A DNA stretch of 55,787 nucleotides from a virus. Below, piece by piece: positions 14,151 through 21,668 of the stretch. The DNA lies in IMG/VR virus record IMGVR_UViG_3300036852_000461, positions 1-55,787 of that record; one strand, given 5' to 3'. Position 1 is the stretch's first letter; the number at the start of each line of letters is the position of its first letter. Position numbers and translations under genes: made by a program. The notes under the pieces are model-generated. The model saw only the letters and a list, made by a program, of their open reading frames with translations. It ran no database searches and was not told the DNA's origin.

Positions 14151-14791
14151 GAAAACGGAATCGGAATGGGGTCAAGCTGCCGCACACGTGCTGCGGCGAG
14201 GTCTTCACAACGTCGCAGCTCTGGTCGGCGCACAAGCGAAGGGTCCACGGTCCACCGGGCGGGTATCCGTGCCCACACTGTGATCTCGTCTCGACGGAGC
14301 CCGGCGCGCTCGGTCGTCACCTGGAGACGCACGATCCTGTCGCCCAGCACAACCGCTTCTGGTCTCGTGTGGACAAGGACGGCCCGGTTCCCGAGCACGC
14401 CCCCGAGCTTGGCCCGTGCTGGGTGTGGACGGCGTCCCGTAACCGCAACGGCTACGGCAACTTCAAGTGGCCCGGCACGGGCACCGGCCTCGGCGGCAAG
14501 TACGCGAGCGCCCACGTCTACGCCTACACGACGCTTGTCGGGTCCATCCCTGACGGCCTGACGCTCGATCACCTCTGCCGCAATCGACCGTGCGTGAACC
14601 CTGCACATCTTGAGCCCTGTACGCAGGAAGAGAACTTCGAGCGCTACCTGGTCACCCGCGAGCAGGTTCGATGTGGAGTCTGCGGGTTCATGGCCTTCGG
14701 CACCGTCGGTCTCTCCACGCACGCGAGGATGAAACACGAACTGACGCTGGCAGCGGTTTCGGAGACAGCTACCGGAGGCGACGATGCCTAA
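14147..14791 (+). CDS. HNH endonuclease 3 with C2H2-like zinc fingers
   Basis: A 214-residue protein. It begins with two zinc-finger-like units (CCGEVFTTSQLWSAHKRRVH and CPHCDLVSTEPGALGRHLETH), then an HNH domain: CWVWTASRNRNGYGNF, AHVYAYTTLVGSIPDGLTLDHL and CRNRPCVNPAHLEPCTQEEN. A further CGVCGFMAFGTVGLSTHARMKH finger closes it. Zinc fingers fused to HNH nucleases help target recognition. The stop overlaps the next gene by 8 bp. Confidence 0.85.
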   Translation: MRKRNRNGVKLPHTCCGEVFTTSQLWSAHKRRVHGPPGGYPCPHCDLVSTEPGALGRHLETHDPVAQHNRFWSRVDKDGPVPEHAPELGPCWVWTASRNRNGYGNFKWPGTGTGLGGKYASAHVYAYTTLVGSIPDGLTLDHLCRNRPCVNPAHLEPCTQEENFERYLVTREQVRCGVCGFMAFGTVGLSTHARMKHELTLAAVSETATGGDDA

Positions 14792-15023
14792 GCGCTCGTT
14801 CTTCTGCGGTCTCTGTGATGCGACGGTCGAGCACGACGCGCCTGAGGACAGCGTGTACGAGGGCATCGCTGCGGCGGCCGGGCACTTTCGCCTTATACAC
14901 CCCGAGGCGTACGAGGAGTTGCAGCGGTGGCCGGACGGCTCGCCCGTCGTGGTGGACGAGTCGATCGACCCGGACGACTTCAAGTCCGATGGTTCTTCGA
15001 CAACGGACACGGAGGCAGAGTGA
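14784..15023 (+). CDS. C2H2-like zinc-finger early protein
   Basis: A 79-residue acidic protein with FFCGLCDATVEHDAP and a later HFRLIHPEAYEELQ, one Cys2His2-like finger. The C-terminal tail is Asp/Ser/Glu-rich. Overlaps the next gene by GTGA. Confidence 0.6.
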   Translation: MPKRSFFCGLCDATVEHDAPEDSVYEGIAAAAGHFRLIHPEAYEELQRWPDGSPVVVDESIDPDDFKSDGSSTTDTEAE

Positions 15024-15463
15024 ACGAGCAGGAGATGCGGGAAGCCCAAGCTCCGACCCCCGAGACGGTCGAAGAGCTGGCTGAGTACGTCCGGTCCCTC
15101 GTGGATCGCGAGCACGACTACGGAACCTGCGTCTACGCGATGAGCCTCGCTGCGGTGGCTGCCTTCAACCACGTCGCCCACAAGCTCGGCGTGACGGGCT
15201 TCCAGGCGTCCTGCGCCGATCTCGACATCATCAAGCGGACGCGACGGATGAAGGGGCCGTTCATCGTTCTGGACGGAGCCGATCTGCTCTACCCACAGTA
15301 CGACCTGCGAGCGCGCCTCGACGAGTTCATAACCGAGGTCGAGCAGGAGTGGGCGCCGGACGAGGCGCGGAAGCTGCTCGCTGAGGAACGCGGTGTCGAG
15401 GCCGTGCGTGCCCACTGGGAGCGGCTGGCGTCCGTTCCTTCAAGCGGAACGGACGCCGAGTGA
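15020..15463 (+). CDS. Hypothetical early protein
   Basis: A 147-residue acidic protein from GTG at 15020. It contains VEELAEYVRSLVDREHDYG, a helix pair and FIVLDGADLLYPQYDL. Similar proteins are common in actinophage early regions, but I cannot name a family or role. Confidence 0.65.
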   Translation: MNEQEMREAQAPTPETVEELAEYVRSLVDREHDYGTCVYAMSLAAVAAFNHVAHKLGVTGFQASCADLDIIKRTRRMKGPFIVLDGADLLYPQYDLRARLDEFITEVEQEWAPDEARKLLAEERGVEAVRAHWERLASVPSSGTDAE

Positions 15464-16030
15464 TGAATCTGAGGACGGCCAACACGCCGAAGATCGGGCG
15501 ATCGGACGACTGGTTCACGCCCGCGCGCATCATCGAAGCTCTCGGGCCGTTCGACCTCGATCCGGCGACTAGCGAGGCTCGTCCGTTTCGATACGGCGCG
15601 AGAGCACTACTGGCTCGCCAACGGCCAGGACGGGCTTGCGCTTCCTTGGCATGGTCGCGTATGGCTGAACCCGCCGTATTCCGATCCGAAGCCCTGGATG
15701 GAACGGCTGGCGGATCATGGCGACGGCATCGCGCTGATCTTCGCTCGCACGGATACGGGCTGGTTCCGCTCACAGATATGGGCTCGCGCTGATTGCTTGC
15801 TGTTCCTCGACAAGCGCGTTGCCTTCATGCGAGCAGGCGGGGATTCGCGCAACCCCGGAGGCGGCGCGGGTGGAGGGTCTCCGTCGGTGCTAGTTGGATA
15901 CGGGAAATGGGCGACGTACAAGCTTGGCGTGAGCGGGCTCCACGGCTGGTTCACAACGGGATGGAAGCGCGTCGAGAGCCCGGGCCTGCTCGGCAAACCG
16001 TCCCGAAACCCACACCCGGACGACTGCTGA
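15463..16030 (+). pseudogene. Phage N6-adenine DNA methyltransferase 2, frameshifted
   Basis: One gene in two frames. The first frame (15463 to about 15588) gives MNLRTANTPKIGRSDDWFTP and ALGPFDLDPATSEARPF, the family N-terminus. From there the frame must move by +1: reading on from TTC GAT gives DTAREHYWLANGQDGLALPW, then HGRVWLNPPYSDPKPWMERL with the catalytic NPPY, ending at 16030. The product would be 188 residues, like methyltransferase 1. The surplus base lies in TTT at 15586-15588. It may be a mutation, an assembly error or a +1 slip at UUU-CGA. Confidence 0.8.
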
Positions 16031-16245
16031 TGGATCACAGCGAGTTCATAGACGCTGTGCGGACGCTCTGTGAGCGTCTTCGGATGCACGGTATAGGAGG
16101 AAGCCGTACCGAAGCATTGGAACGTGTGGAGGCGATGTTGGCCGAGTTCGACGCAGGCGACGAGGACGAATACGGCGACCGTCCCATCCCACCGAATGCG
16201 GTGGTTATCGCTGAGACCGTGCTGTCTGAACGAGAGGAAACATGA
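16030..16245 (+). CDS. Small acidic early protein
   Basis: A 71-residue acidic helical protein (FIDAVRTLCERLRMHGIGGS, then EALERVEAMLAEFDAG). ATG overlaps the end of the methyltransferase frame (TGATG). Unassigned. Confidence 0.6.
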   Translation: MDHSEFIDAVRTLCERLRMHGIGGSRTEALERVEAMLAEFDAGDEDEYGDRPIPPNAVVIAETVLSEREET

Positions 16246-17690
16246 GCGAGCCGCTACGCGAAGCGATGAAGGCACTAGAGCGCGCAGAGGCGATCGTGCG
16301 TGACCTCCTGGCCGATGGTTCAGCATCATCGGACTCCGACCGTCAAGCCAACGATGTCGCGGCTATCGCGTACGAGCAGGGTCGCGAGGACGAGCGCGCC
16401 AACATCGGGAAGACGTGGGTTTACTATCGCTGTTCGCGGTGTGGGAAGGTTTCGCCACCCTACCAGCGTGAACCGGGCGACGATGCTCCCCCCAAGATCG
16501 AATGCCGTTGCTTCATAGGCGCGAAATGGGAGCGGGTCATCGTCGGTCAGTCGCTTCCTCAAACGGAAGTTCCCACAGAAACAGACGGCGGTAACGTCGA
16601 GCTCACAAGCAATCAGGGAGGCGACGGTGGACGAGGACGGACCGAGGAAGCGCGACCCGATAAGGATCACGCTCACGACGGCCGAGTTCCTGTACGTGAG
16701 GAACGGCCTGGCCGCGCTGATGAACAGCGGCTACCCGGAGGACGCGGTAGCGGAGATCCAAGCGCTGGACGCCCGGCTCAAAGAAGCGGCCGGCTACAGG
16801 AGCTAGGTGCGAGGACCGACGAGGGGGGTGGAGTCGCCGGGCGTGAGTGGCGATCCTCCACCACAGACCCCTCGTCAGTTGGCAGCAGCACGGTAGCACC
16901 GGCCAAGGACGGTCCCGAGGCAGAGCTGGGCGTGGCTCCCTCGGGGCCGTCTGAGTCCGGTCGCGAGGCAACCACCAGCGAAGTACCAGGAACGACCGGG
17001 TTGGTATCTGCGATCGCAGCCATCCTTGGGGAGCGCAAGACGCTGAACGCGAGCGGTGTCGAAGCGATCCGTAAGGTCCTTGGCGCTGCCGGTGTCCAGT
17101 CGGATGCCCCCTCAGCCAGCACGCTGACCAGGCCGGATACGTCCCTGAGTTCCGCTGATGTCTTCGTTAGTGTCCAATCAGACCTCCGTGAGTACGCTGA
17201 CCTCGCTGAACCGACGGGACCCGAGTGTGATCCGCCCCGAGCAGCGGAGGACCAATCCCCTGCCGTCTGGTTCTGCAAGATTGGTGAGGTCGAACGTGAG
17301 GCGCTTCCGAACGGTGCTGACCTTCCTTTGCGCCTCGCCGTGGAGCGGGCGTACCGCGAGCTGACAGGGCACGGCCCGACGTTCTGTTTCAGTGGTTGGA
17401 ACGGGACGCTAACAGAGCCAGAGCGGGCGGTAGTCGAGGACCGGGAGCCACACCGACCGGCTGACGGTCCATCAGCGGACGCCTACACGCAGAACATCGT
17501 GACGGCGGCGAGGGCGATGGTCGCTCACAAGAAGCTGACATGGGATTCGTGGGAGTACGAGTGCGCGAACTGCAACATGGGGCAATGCGATGTGTTCGGA
17601 GCGCTGTGGCGTGACCTACGAGAAGCGGTCGCTGACCACGCTCAAGCGACGGCGGTTACCTCGAACTCCGTGAGTCGGGAGAACACATGA
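16242..17690 (+). CDS. Mosaic 482-residue early protein
   Basis: One uninterrupted frame made of unlike parts. Residues 1-110 look like a normal small protein with helices and a zinc ribbon (YYRCSRCGKVSPP and ECRCF). Residues about 125-200 are Gly/Arg/Glu/Pro-rich and coincide with a convincing gene in another frame (16627-16806). Residues 200-330 are Ser/Thr/Pro/Glu-rich. Near 345-405 is a module familiar from small actinophage proteins: LRLAVERAYRELTGHGPTFC, then FSGWNGTLTEPERAVVEDRE. Near 415-470 is another (NIVTAARAMVAHKKLTWDSW, CANCNMGQC). It may be a true fusion protein or several old small genes left open in one frame. Confidence 0.55.
   Translation: MSEPLREAMKALERAEAIVRDLLADGSASSDSDRQANDVAAIAYEQGREDERANIGKTWVYYRCSRCGKVSPPYQREPGDDAPPKIECRCFIGAKWERVIVGQSLPQTEVPTETDGGNVELTSNQGGDGGRGRTEEARPDKDHAHDGRVPVREERPGRADEQRLPGGRGSGDPSAGRPAQRSGRLQELGARTDEGGGVAGREWRSSTTDPSSVGSSTVAPAKDGPEAELGVAPSGPSESGREATTSEVPGTTGLVSAIAAILGERKTLNASGVEAIRKVLGAAGVQSDAPSASTLTRPDTSLSSADVFVSVQSDLREYADLAEPTGPECDPPRAAEDQSPAVWFCKIGEVEREALPNGADLPLRLAVERAYRELTGHGPTFCFSGWNGTLTEPERAVVEDREPHRPADGPSADAYTQNIVTAARAMVAHKKLTWDSWEYECANCNMGQCDVFGALWRDLREAVADHAQATAVTSNSVSRENT
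16627..16806 (+). CDS. Nested 59-residue ORF in another frame
   Basis: A GTG start preceded at 5 bp by AGGGAGG (16615-16621), the best ribosome site in the neighbourhood. It encodes an amphipathic, well-mixed protein (RDPIRITLTTAEFLYVRNGL, then EDAVAEIQALDARLKEAAGY) that looks far more protein-like than the overlapping long frame here. It probably is a real gene, which casts doubt on this part of the long frame. Confidence 0.55.
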   Translation: MDEDGPRKRDPIRITLTTAEFLYVRNGLAALMNSGYPEDAVAEIQALDARLKEAAGYRS

Positions 17691-18004
17691 GCGAGACGGT
17701 GTATCTCCGAGGCGGGCCGCTCGATGGTATGACCATCCCAAAGGCGAACTTCTGCGGGAACGAGTCTCTGATGCTCGGCGGGATGCGGCTCGGTCGCTAC
17801 CGCAGCCTTCGTCCGATGGCGAGCGGCCAACGACAGGCTGAGTGGAGCGGGTTGGGGGACGCGTCCACGTCCTGCCCTGAGTGCGGCGGGAAACCGTGTT
17901 ACATGGGCCACACGGGCACCAAGCCGCCGGACGACGAAGGTCACATCGAGTCCGAGTTCGCTGACTATCGGGCGTCCGTTGTCGATGCAGGAGCGGAATC
18001 GTGA
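17687..18004 (+). CDS. Hypothetical early protein with zinc site
   Basis: A 105-residue protein. Starts VYLRGGPLDGMTIPKANFCG, a motif seen in small phage proteins, and carries CPECGGKPC near residue 63. Tail acidic. Coupled to both neighbours by overlap. Confidence 0.6.
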   Translation: MSETVYLRGGPLDGMTIPKANFCGNESLMLGGMRLGRYRSLRPMASGQRQAEWSGLGDASTSCPECGGKPCYMGHTGTKPPDDEGHIESEFADYRASVVDAGAES

Positions 18005-18192
18005 GCGGCCCCTTGACGGTCTGCCGCGTCGATGACTTCCACCCCTACGAGTGCGACGGACCGGGGCTCTGCCCAAGGTGCCCGAAACCGAGGACCGATC
18101 TCGATGCTGGTTACGTTGCTCTCAAGTTGGCGCTCTTGGCCGACCGGAGGAAACGACCAGGGGACGACGTATCAGATGGCGGTGCGAAGTGA
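18001..18192 (+). CDS. Small Cys-rich early protein
   Basis: A 63-residue protein from GTG at 18001 with cysteines at about 8, 18, 24 and 27 (VCRVDD, ECDGPGLCPRCPKPR), a likely zinc site, then a short helix. Unassigned. Confidence 0.5.
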   Translation: MSGPLTVCRVDDFHPYECDGPGLCPRCPKPRTDLDAGYVALKLALLADRRKRPGDDVSDGGAK

Positions 18193-18404
18193 GGCTCCGC
18201 GACCATCTTCGCGGCACGAAGGAGGTCCAGTGGCGCGGCAAGGCCATTGCCGTCATTGAAGAAGGGCGTCGTGTCCACGCATTCAAGTTGCTGCACGATG
18301 TTCATGTAGGCGTCTGTCGGAGCTTCGAGAGCTACTACGCCTATGCGATGGCCGACCGACAGGGCGACGCACTCGCGGATAGCGCAGGAGACGGCGATGC
18401 CTGA
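18189..18404 (+). CDS. Small hypothetical protein
   Basis: A 71-residue protein from GTG at 18189. Contains beta-like VQWRGKAIAVIEEGRRVHAFKL followed by a helix. Overlaps the previous stop by GTGA and the next gene by 8 bp. Confidence 0.5.
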   Translation: MRLRDHLRGTKEVQWRGKAIAVIEEGRRVHAFKLLHDVHVGVCRSFESYYAYAMADRQGDALADSAGDGDA

Positions 18405-18633
18405 CCGGCTCTATGAGCTTGTGCGACGTGCCTGCGACGAGCAGGACAGCACGGTGGAGATCATCATCGAACGCTCGCTGGACGTGCCGGCGGCCTCGCG
18501 GGTGAACGTCGAGGGCGACATGCTCTCGCTGACAATCGATGTGACCGACGCGCTGGCGGCGAGCATCGACGAGGAGGCGTTCGTGGAGTGGTTCCGGGAG
18601 AAGCTCGCGGACAGGGCAGGAGACGGCTCGTGA
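18397..18633 (+). CDS. Small acidic early protein
   Basis: A 78-residue acidic protein after the site GCAGGAGACGGCG. Mixed alpha/beta sequence (ELVRRACDEQDSTVEIIIER, LSLTIDVTDALAASIDEE). No family known. Confidence 0.6.
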   Translation: MPDRLYELVRRACDEQDSTVEIIIERSLDVPAASRVNVEGDMLSLTIDVTDALAASIDEEAFVEWFREKLADRAGDGS

Positions 18634-18914
18634 AGGTCGCCTACCGGGTTGAGCGCGTCTGTCCGAACGGATGGGAGGCGACCGGCGATCAGGACTGCGC
18701 GAACGGCGGCCATTTCTGCGACCGCAAGGCCGGACACGCCGGACGTTGTCGCTGTCCCTGCGGGACGACATCGACGACGAGGCCGCCGCCTGGATGGGTT
18801 GGGAGCGGACTCGCGGACCGAGGCGACAGTTTCGAGCTGGTCGGCGACCTCATCGACCATCCGGAGCCACGCCTGCCGTCATATCCCAGCAACGTAGACA
18901 GCCGGGAGGACTAG
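18630..18914 (+). CDS. Cys-rich early protein
   Basis: A 94-residue protein from GTG at 18630. Six cysteines lie in the first 45 residues (CPNG, CANGGHFC, RCRCPC), probably a zinc-binding module. The rest is polar. Unassigned. Confidence 0.5.
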   Translation: MKVAYRVERVCPNGWEATGDQDCANGGHFCDRKAGHAGRCRCPCGTTSTTRPPPGWVGSGLADRGDSFELVGDLIDHPEPRLPSYPSNVDSRED

Positions 18915-19411
18915 TGGCGACGTACGCGAAGACGACGACCGTCAGCCCCGAGAAGTCGCGCATGGAGATCGAGCAGATTCTCACGCGCTATGGGGCCGAG
19001 AAGTTCATGTACGCCACCGAGCCGGGTCGAGCGATGGTCATGTTCGAGATCAAGGACCGAACCGTTCGCTTCGTCATCCCGATCCCCGCCGCGTCCGACT
19101 TCGCTCGCTTCAAGACCTCCGACGGGTACACGAGAACCCGCACGGCCAAGCAGCGGGACGATGCCTGGGCGCAGGAGCTTCGCCGCCGCTGGCGTGCGCT
19201 CTGCCTGTGCATCAAGGCTCGCCTTGAGGGCGTCGAGAGCGGCATAGAAACGCTCGAAGAGGCGTTCCTGGCCCACATGGTGCTCACGGATGGCAGGAGC
19301 TTCGCAGAGTGGGCTACACCGCAGCTCGCGGCGCTTGGAACGACCATGCCGCCGATGCTTCCTGGTGAGGTGGAGGCCGAGATCATCGACATCGAGGAGG
19401 CGCGGAGTTGA
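18914..19411 (+). CDS. Hypothetical protein near the replication genes
   Basis: A 165-residue protein from GTG at 18914, which follows GGGAGG. It resembles a widely distributed phage protein of unknown function: SRMEIEQILTRYGAEKFMYA, MVMFEIKDRTVRFVIPIP, RDDAWAQELRRRWRALCLCI, then ESGIETLEEAFLAHMVL and a tail with PPMLPGE. Such proteins commonly sit beside replication genes in siphoviruses of high-GC hosts. Function not established. Confidence 0.7.
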   Translation: MATYAKTTTVSPEKSRMEIEQILTRYGAEKFMYATEPGRAMVMFEIKDRTVRFVIPIPAASDFARFKTSDGYTRTRTAKQRDDAWAQELRRRWRALCLCIKARLEGVESGIETLEEAFLAHMVLTDGRSFAEWATPQLAALGTTMPPMLPGEVEAEIIDIEEARS

Positions 19412-19454
19412 GCGTCATGCACTCAAGGCGAGCCGTCTCTCAGGAAACGGACGC

Positions 19455-19748
19455 ATGACTGAGGCGCTCTTGACCATGAAGGTTTGGTGGCACGATTTGA
19501 GCAAGGACCAGCGCCAGCAGGTTTTGGATTGGGCTACCAGTGAGGGAGTGCCTACGAGACGAACGTTCGCCCTTCTGTTCGGAGAAGGGCGTTGCACGGT
19601 CTTCGCCTACGACGAGCCGCTGAGGATGAATCTGATTCGCACCGGGGCTGTCGAGGCGGAGCCGAAAGTCTTTCGCACGAAAACCCCGCCACCTCTCGAC
19701 GCCCTTCGAGTGGTCATCGCCAACATGCAGGGGGAGGCGCACATCTGA
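19455..19748 (+). CDS. Hypothetical protein
   Basis: A 97-residue protein (LTMKVWWHDLSKDQRQQVLD, RTFALLFGEGRCTVFAYDEP). The 43 bp upstream of it hold only a 16-codon frame. Stop overlaps the ATG of the initiator (TGATG). Unassigned. Confidence 0.6.
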   Translation: MTEALLTMKVWWHDLSKDQRQQVLDWATSEGVPTRRTFALLFGEGRCTVFAYDEPLRMNLIRTGAVEAEPKVFRTKTPPPLDALRVVIANMQGEAHI

Positions 19749-20446
19749 TGGCGCGTATCCGCTCGGTCAAACCGGACTTCTTTCGGTCGCGCAAGATTCG
19801 GTCGCTCCCGTACGAGGCGCGCTGGCTGTTCGAAGCGATGTGGACGGAGTCCGACGATCCAAATGGGGTGATGCCGTGCACCGCGGCGATGCTGCGAGGG
19901 ATGTTCTTCGACACCGACCCGAAGGCCACTGAGAGAAAGGTCGAGGGCTGGATCAAGATGCTCGAGGCGAAGAAACTCCTGATCCTCTACGAGGTGGATG
20001 GACAGCGGTACTCGAAGATCACGGGATGGCACCACCAGCGCATAAACAAGCCGCAGGAGGCGAAGTATCCCCCGCCCCCGCCGGACACCCTGTTCCCACT
20101 GGATTCCGTGAACGGTTCCGGGACCGGTTCCGGGAGTCATTCCGGGACCGATTCCGGGAATAGGTCCAGGACCCATTCATCGCGTGGATTAAGGAAGGGA
20201 TTAAGGAAGGGAGAAAAGCAAGATCAAGATCTTGACTCTGGACTCATCGACCAAGAGCACGAACTACAGTCCGCGCCTCCCGACTGCTCGGATCCACCGG
20301 TCCAACCGCTGAAGATCGAACCCGGCTCGATCGAGGAACGAGCGGTATCTGTGCTGGTCAGCCACGGAAAGACACACGACGGAGCCGTGGAGACGGTCGC
20401 GGCCATCGGTGCCGAAGCCGTGCTGCAGAGCCTGGAGGCGTCGTGA
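19748..20446 (+). CDS. Phage replication initiator (replisome organizer)
   Basis: A 232-residue protein. The N-terminal 110 residues are the winged-helix type seen in phage replication proteins: RIRSVKPDFFRSRKIRSLPY, FEAMWTESDDPNGVMPCTAA, ERKVEGWIKMLEAKKLLILY and YSKITGWHHQRINKPQ. Then comes a short Gly/Ser/Thr linker whose DNA is made of 12-bp repeats (20102-20173), like the iterons in lambda gene O. The C-terminal part (GSIEERAVSVLVSHGKTHDG) is probably the helicase/loader contact. It should bind the iterons and start theta replication. Next gene is a G39P-like loader. No phage helicase or polymerase is present, so the host replisome must be used. Confidence 0.8.
   Translation: MARIRSVKPDFFRSRKIRSLPYEARWLFEAMWTESDDPNGVMPCTAAMLRGMFFDTDPKATERKVEGWIKMLEAKKLLILYEVDGQRYSKITGWHHQRINKPQEAKYPPPPPDTLFPLDSVNGSGTGSGSHSGTDSGNRSRTHSSRGLRKGLRKGEKQDQDLDSGLIDQEHELQSAPPDCSDPPVQPLKIEPGSIEERAVSVLVSHGKTHDGAVETVAAIGAEAVLQSLEAS
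20102..20173 (+). repeat. Six 12-bp iterons, putative replication origin
   Basis: Six tandem 12-bp units inside the initiator gene: GATTCCGTGAAC, GGTTCCGGGACC, GGTTCCGGGAGT, CATTCCGGGACC, GATTCCGGGAAT and AGGTCCAGGACC. The shared core is TTCCGGGA. Directly downstream at about 20186-20213 is a purine-rich stretch with GATTAAGGAAGG twice, AT-richer than its surroundings, and then CAAGATCTTG, a 10-bp palindrome. The layout of iterons, then unwinding-prone DNA, within the initiator gene matches lambdoid origins. Confidence 0.7.
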
Positions 20447-20814
20447 CGCGCGACGAAGCGACGGCGCTGGTCAGACGGCTGAGCGCGTTCTTCCCGCCGG
20501 CGGTCCCGGACGTTACGATCTCCGCGTACTCGGAGCGTCTCGTGCGGTTCAGGCACAGCACCGTGGTCGATATCGTCGAGCGCTGGATCGACAACGAGAA
20601 CCACTTCCCGGCGTGGTCAGAGCTGCGCAAACTGGTGATGCGGATGCCGAGATCGCTGTCCGAACAGGCGAGCCAGACGTCGAGCATCGTGCGTGAGATC
20701 GAGTCGGCAGATTCACCAGAGAAGGCTCGTGCGGTGCTCGACCGTCACGAGAAAACGAGCGGTTCTTCGAAGGAAAATCGCGAAACAGTGAGAACTTCTG
20801 TGTCGGAGTCGTAG
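20443..20814 (+). CDS. Helicase loader, G39P-like
   Basis: A 123-residue protein from GTG at 20443. The N-terminal 65 residues show the G39P/loader pattern: TRDEATALVRRLSAFFPPAV, YSERLVRFRHSTVVDIVERW and NENHFPAWSELRKLV. The C-terminal half is charged and probably unfolded until it contacts the helicase, as in G39P of SPP1. It would deliver host DnaB to the origin. Overlaps the initiator by 4 bp. Confidence 0.65.
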   Translation: MTRDEATALVRRLSAFFPPAVPDVTISAYSERLVRFRHSTVVDIVERWIDNENHFPAWSELRKLVMRMPRSLSEQASQTSSIVREIESADSPEKARAVLDRHEKTSGSSKENRETVRTSVSES

Positions 20815-20901
20815 GGCTGTTCGTGAGGGAAGTCGAGAAGAAAGTTTCCAGGAAATGCGAATATTCCGAGGATACCCAGACGACGGTCGTAGGCTGAGGT
20901 C
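20815..20901 (+). promoter_or_regulatory. Gap before terminase with possible leaderless promoter
   Basis: An 87-bp gap at the early/late boundary. TAGGCT at 20890-20895 fits a TAnnnT -10 and would start RNA at about the ATG at 20902, which has no clear ribosome site. No convincing -35 is found at 16-18 bp. No hairpin terminator seen. Confidence 0.35.
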
Positions 20902-21402
20902 ATGGCGCGGCGCGAGTACAGCGACGAGGAGAAGGCCAAGGCGCTCGAGTTGCTGCGCGATGTATCGCTCTCGTACTATGAGGTCAGGGACAAGACGGGC
21001 GTTCCGGTGGGGACGCTGCACTCCTGGGCGAGGGCGAACGACATCGAGAGACGTTCGGACCCGAAACAAACGCGCGCAGCGACTGAGCGGCGCATCGAGC
21101 GCCTGGCCGCCAAACGGGAGGCGCTCACCGAGAAGATGTTCGACGTTGCGGACCTATTCGTGGATAAGGCCTCCGACTTGGCCGAGGGCGTCGTCGAGGT
21201 GAGGGAAGGCGTGTTCATCTCCGGCGGACGCGACGCGCGAGAGTTGATGACGGCGGCTGCGATCGCCATCGACAAGGGCCGGTTGGAGCTAGGGGAGGCG
21301 ACGTCGGTCAACGAGACCCGTGGCGACGCCGGCCGGGCCCGGACCACCGTCGAGCAAGCACTGGATGAGTTGGCTGCCAAGCGCAAGGCGAAGGCGTCGT
21401 GA
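20902..21402 (+). CDS. terS: Terminase small subunit
   Basis: A 166-residue protein. An N-terminal helix-turn-helix (YSDEEKAKALELLRDVSLSY, VRDKTGVPVGTLHSWARAND) is followed by long helices (ERLAAKREALTEKMFDVADL and ELMTAAAIAIDKGRLELGEA), as in ring-forming small terminases that recognise the packaging site. It precedes TerL with one small gene between. Confidence 0.8.
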   Translation: MARREYSDEEKAKALELLRDVSLSYYEVRDKTGVPVGTLHSWARANDIERRSDPKQTRAATERRIERLAAKREALTEKMFDVADLFVDKASDLAEGVVEVREGVFISGGRDARELMTAAAIAIDKGRLELGEATSVNETRGDAGRARTTVEQALDELAAKRKAKAS

Positions 21403-21668
21403 TCCGCCCCATGGCGCTGCTGTGCGAGCAACTCGGCGAGTCCGCTGATCGAGTCGATATCGAGGCGTATCACATGGCTGTGTCGGTCGAGGACTCAAGT
21501 GGCCCGACACCACTGTTCGGAGACCTCAATGCCTTCGTCGTGATGGCACGCAAGGGCCTCGTGATGTTCATGCGTGTCGTCCCGCCGAGCGTCATCGACG
21601 ACGAGGGTGTGTTGGTCGCGTTCGGGCAGATGCTGCACGGGGACCTCGTCCGTGCCGTCGCTGGCTGA
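21399..21668 (+). CDS. Small protein between terminase genes
   Basis: An 89-residue protein from GTG at 21399 (GTGA overlap). Mixed alpha/beta sequence such as LNAFVVMARKGLVMFMRVVP. Its 3' end overlaps the TerL start by 17 bp. Not recognised. Confidence 0.6.
   Translation: MIRPMALLCEQLGESADRVDIEAYHMAVSVEDSSGPTPLFGDLNAFVVMARKGLVMFMRVVPPSVIDDEGVLVAFGQMLHGDLVRAVAG

Noticed and set aside
14063-15415. Long open frame on the minus strand (about 450 codons)
   Set aside because: It is the antisense of the HNH gene and three coupled plus-strand genes; composition is low-complexity and no domain is visible.
17315-17325. Another GGTGCTGACC-like sequence
   Set aside because: Lies inside a coding frame with no promoter, no hairpin partner and no start codon nearby; chance match to the leader core.
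19408-19458. 16-codon TTG frame between 19411 and 19455
   Set aside because: Too short, poor start and no ribosome site; treated as spacer.
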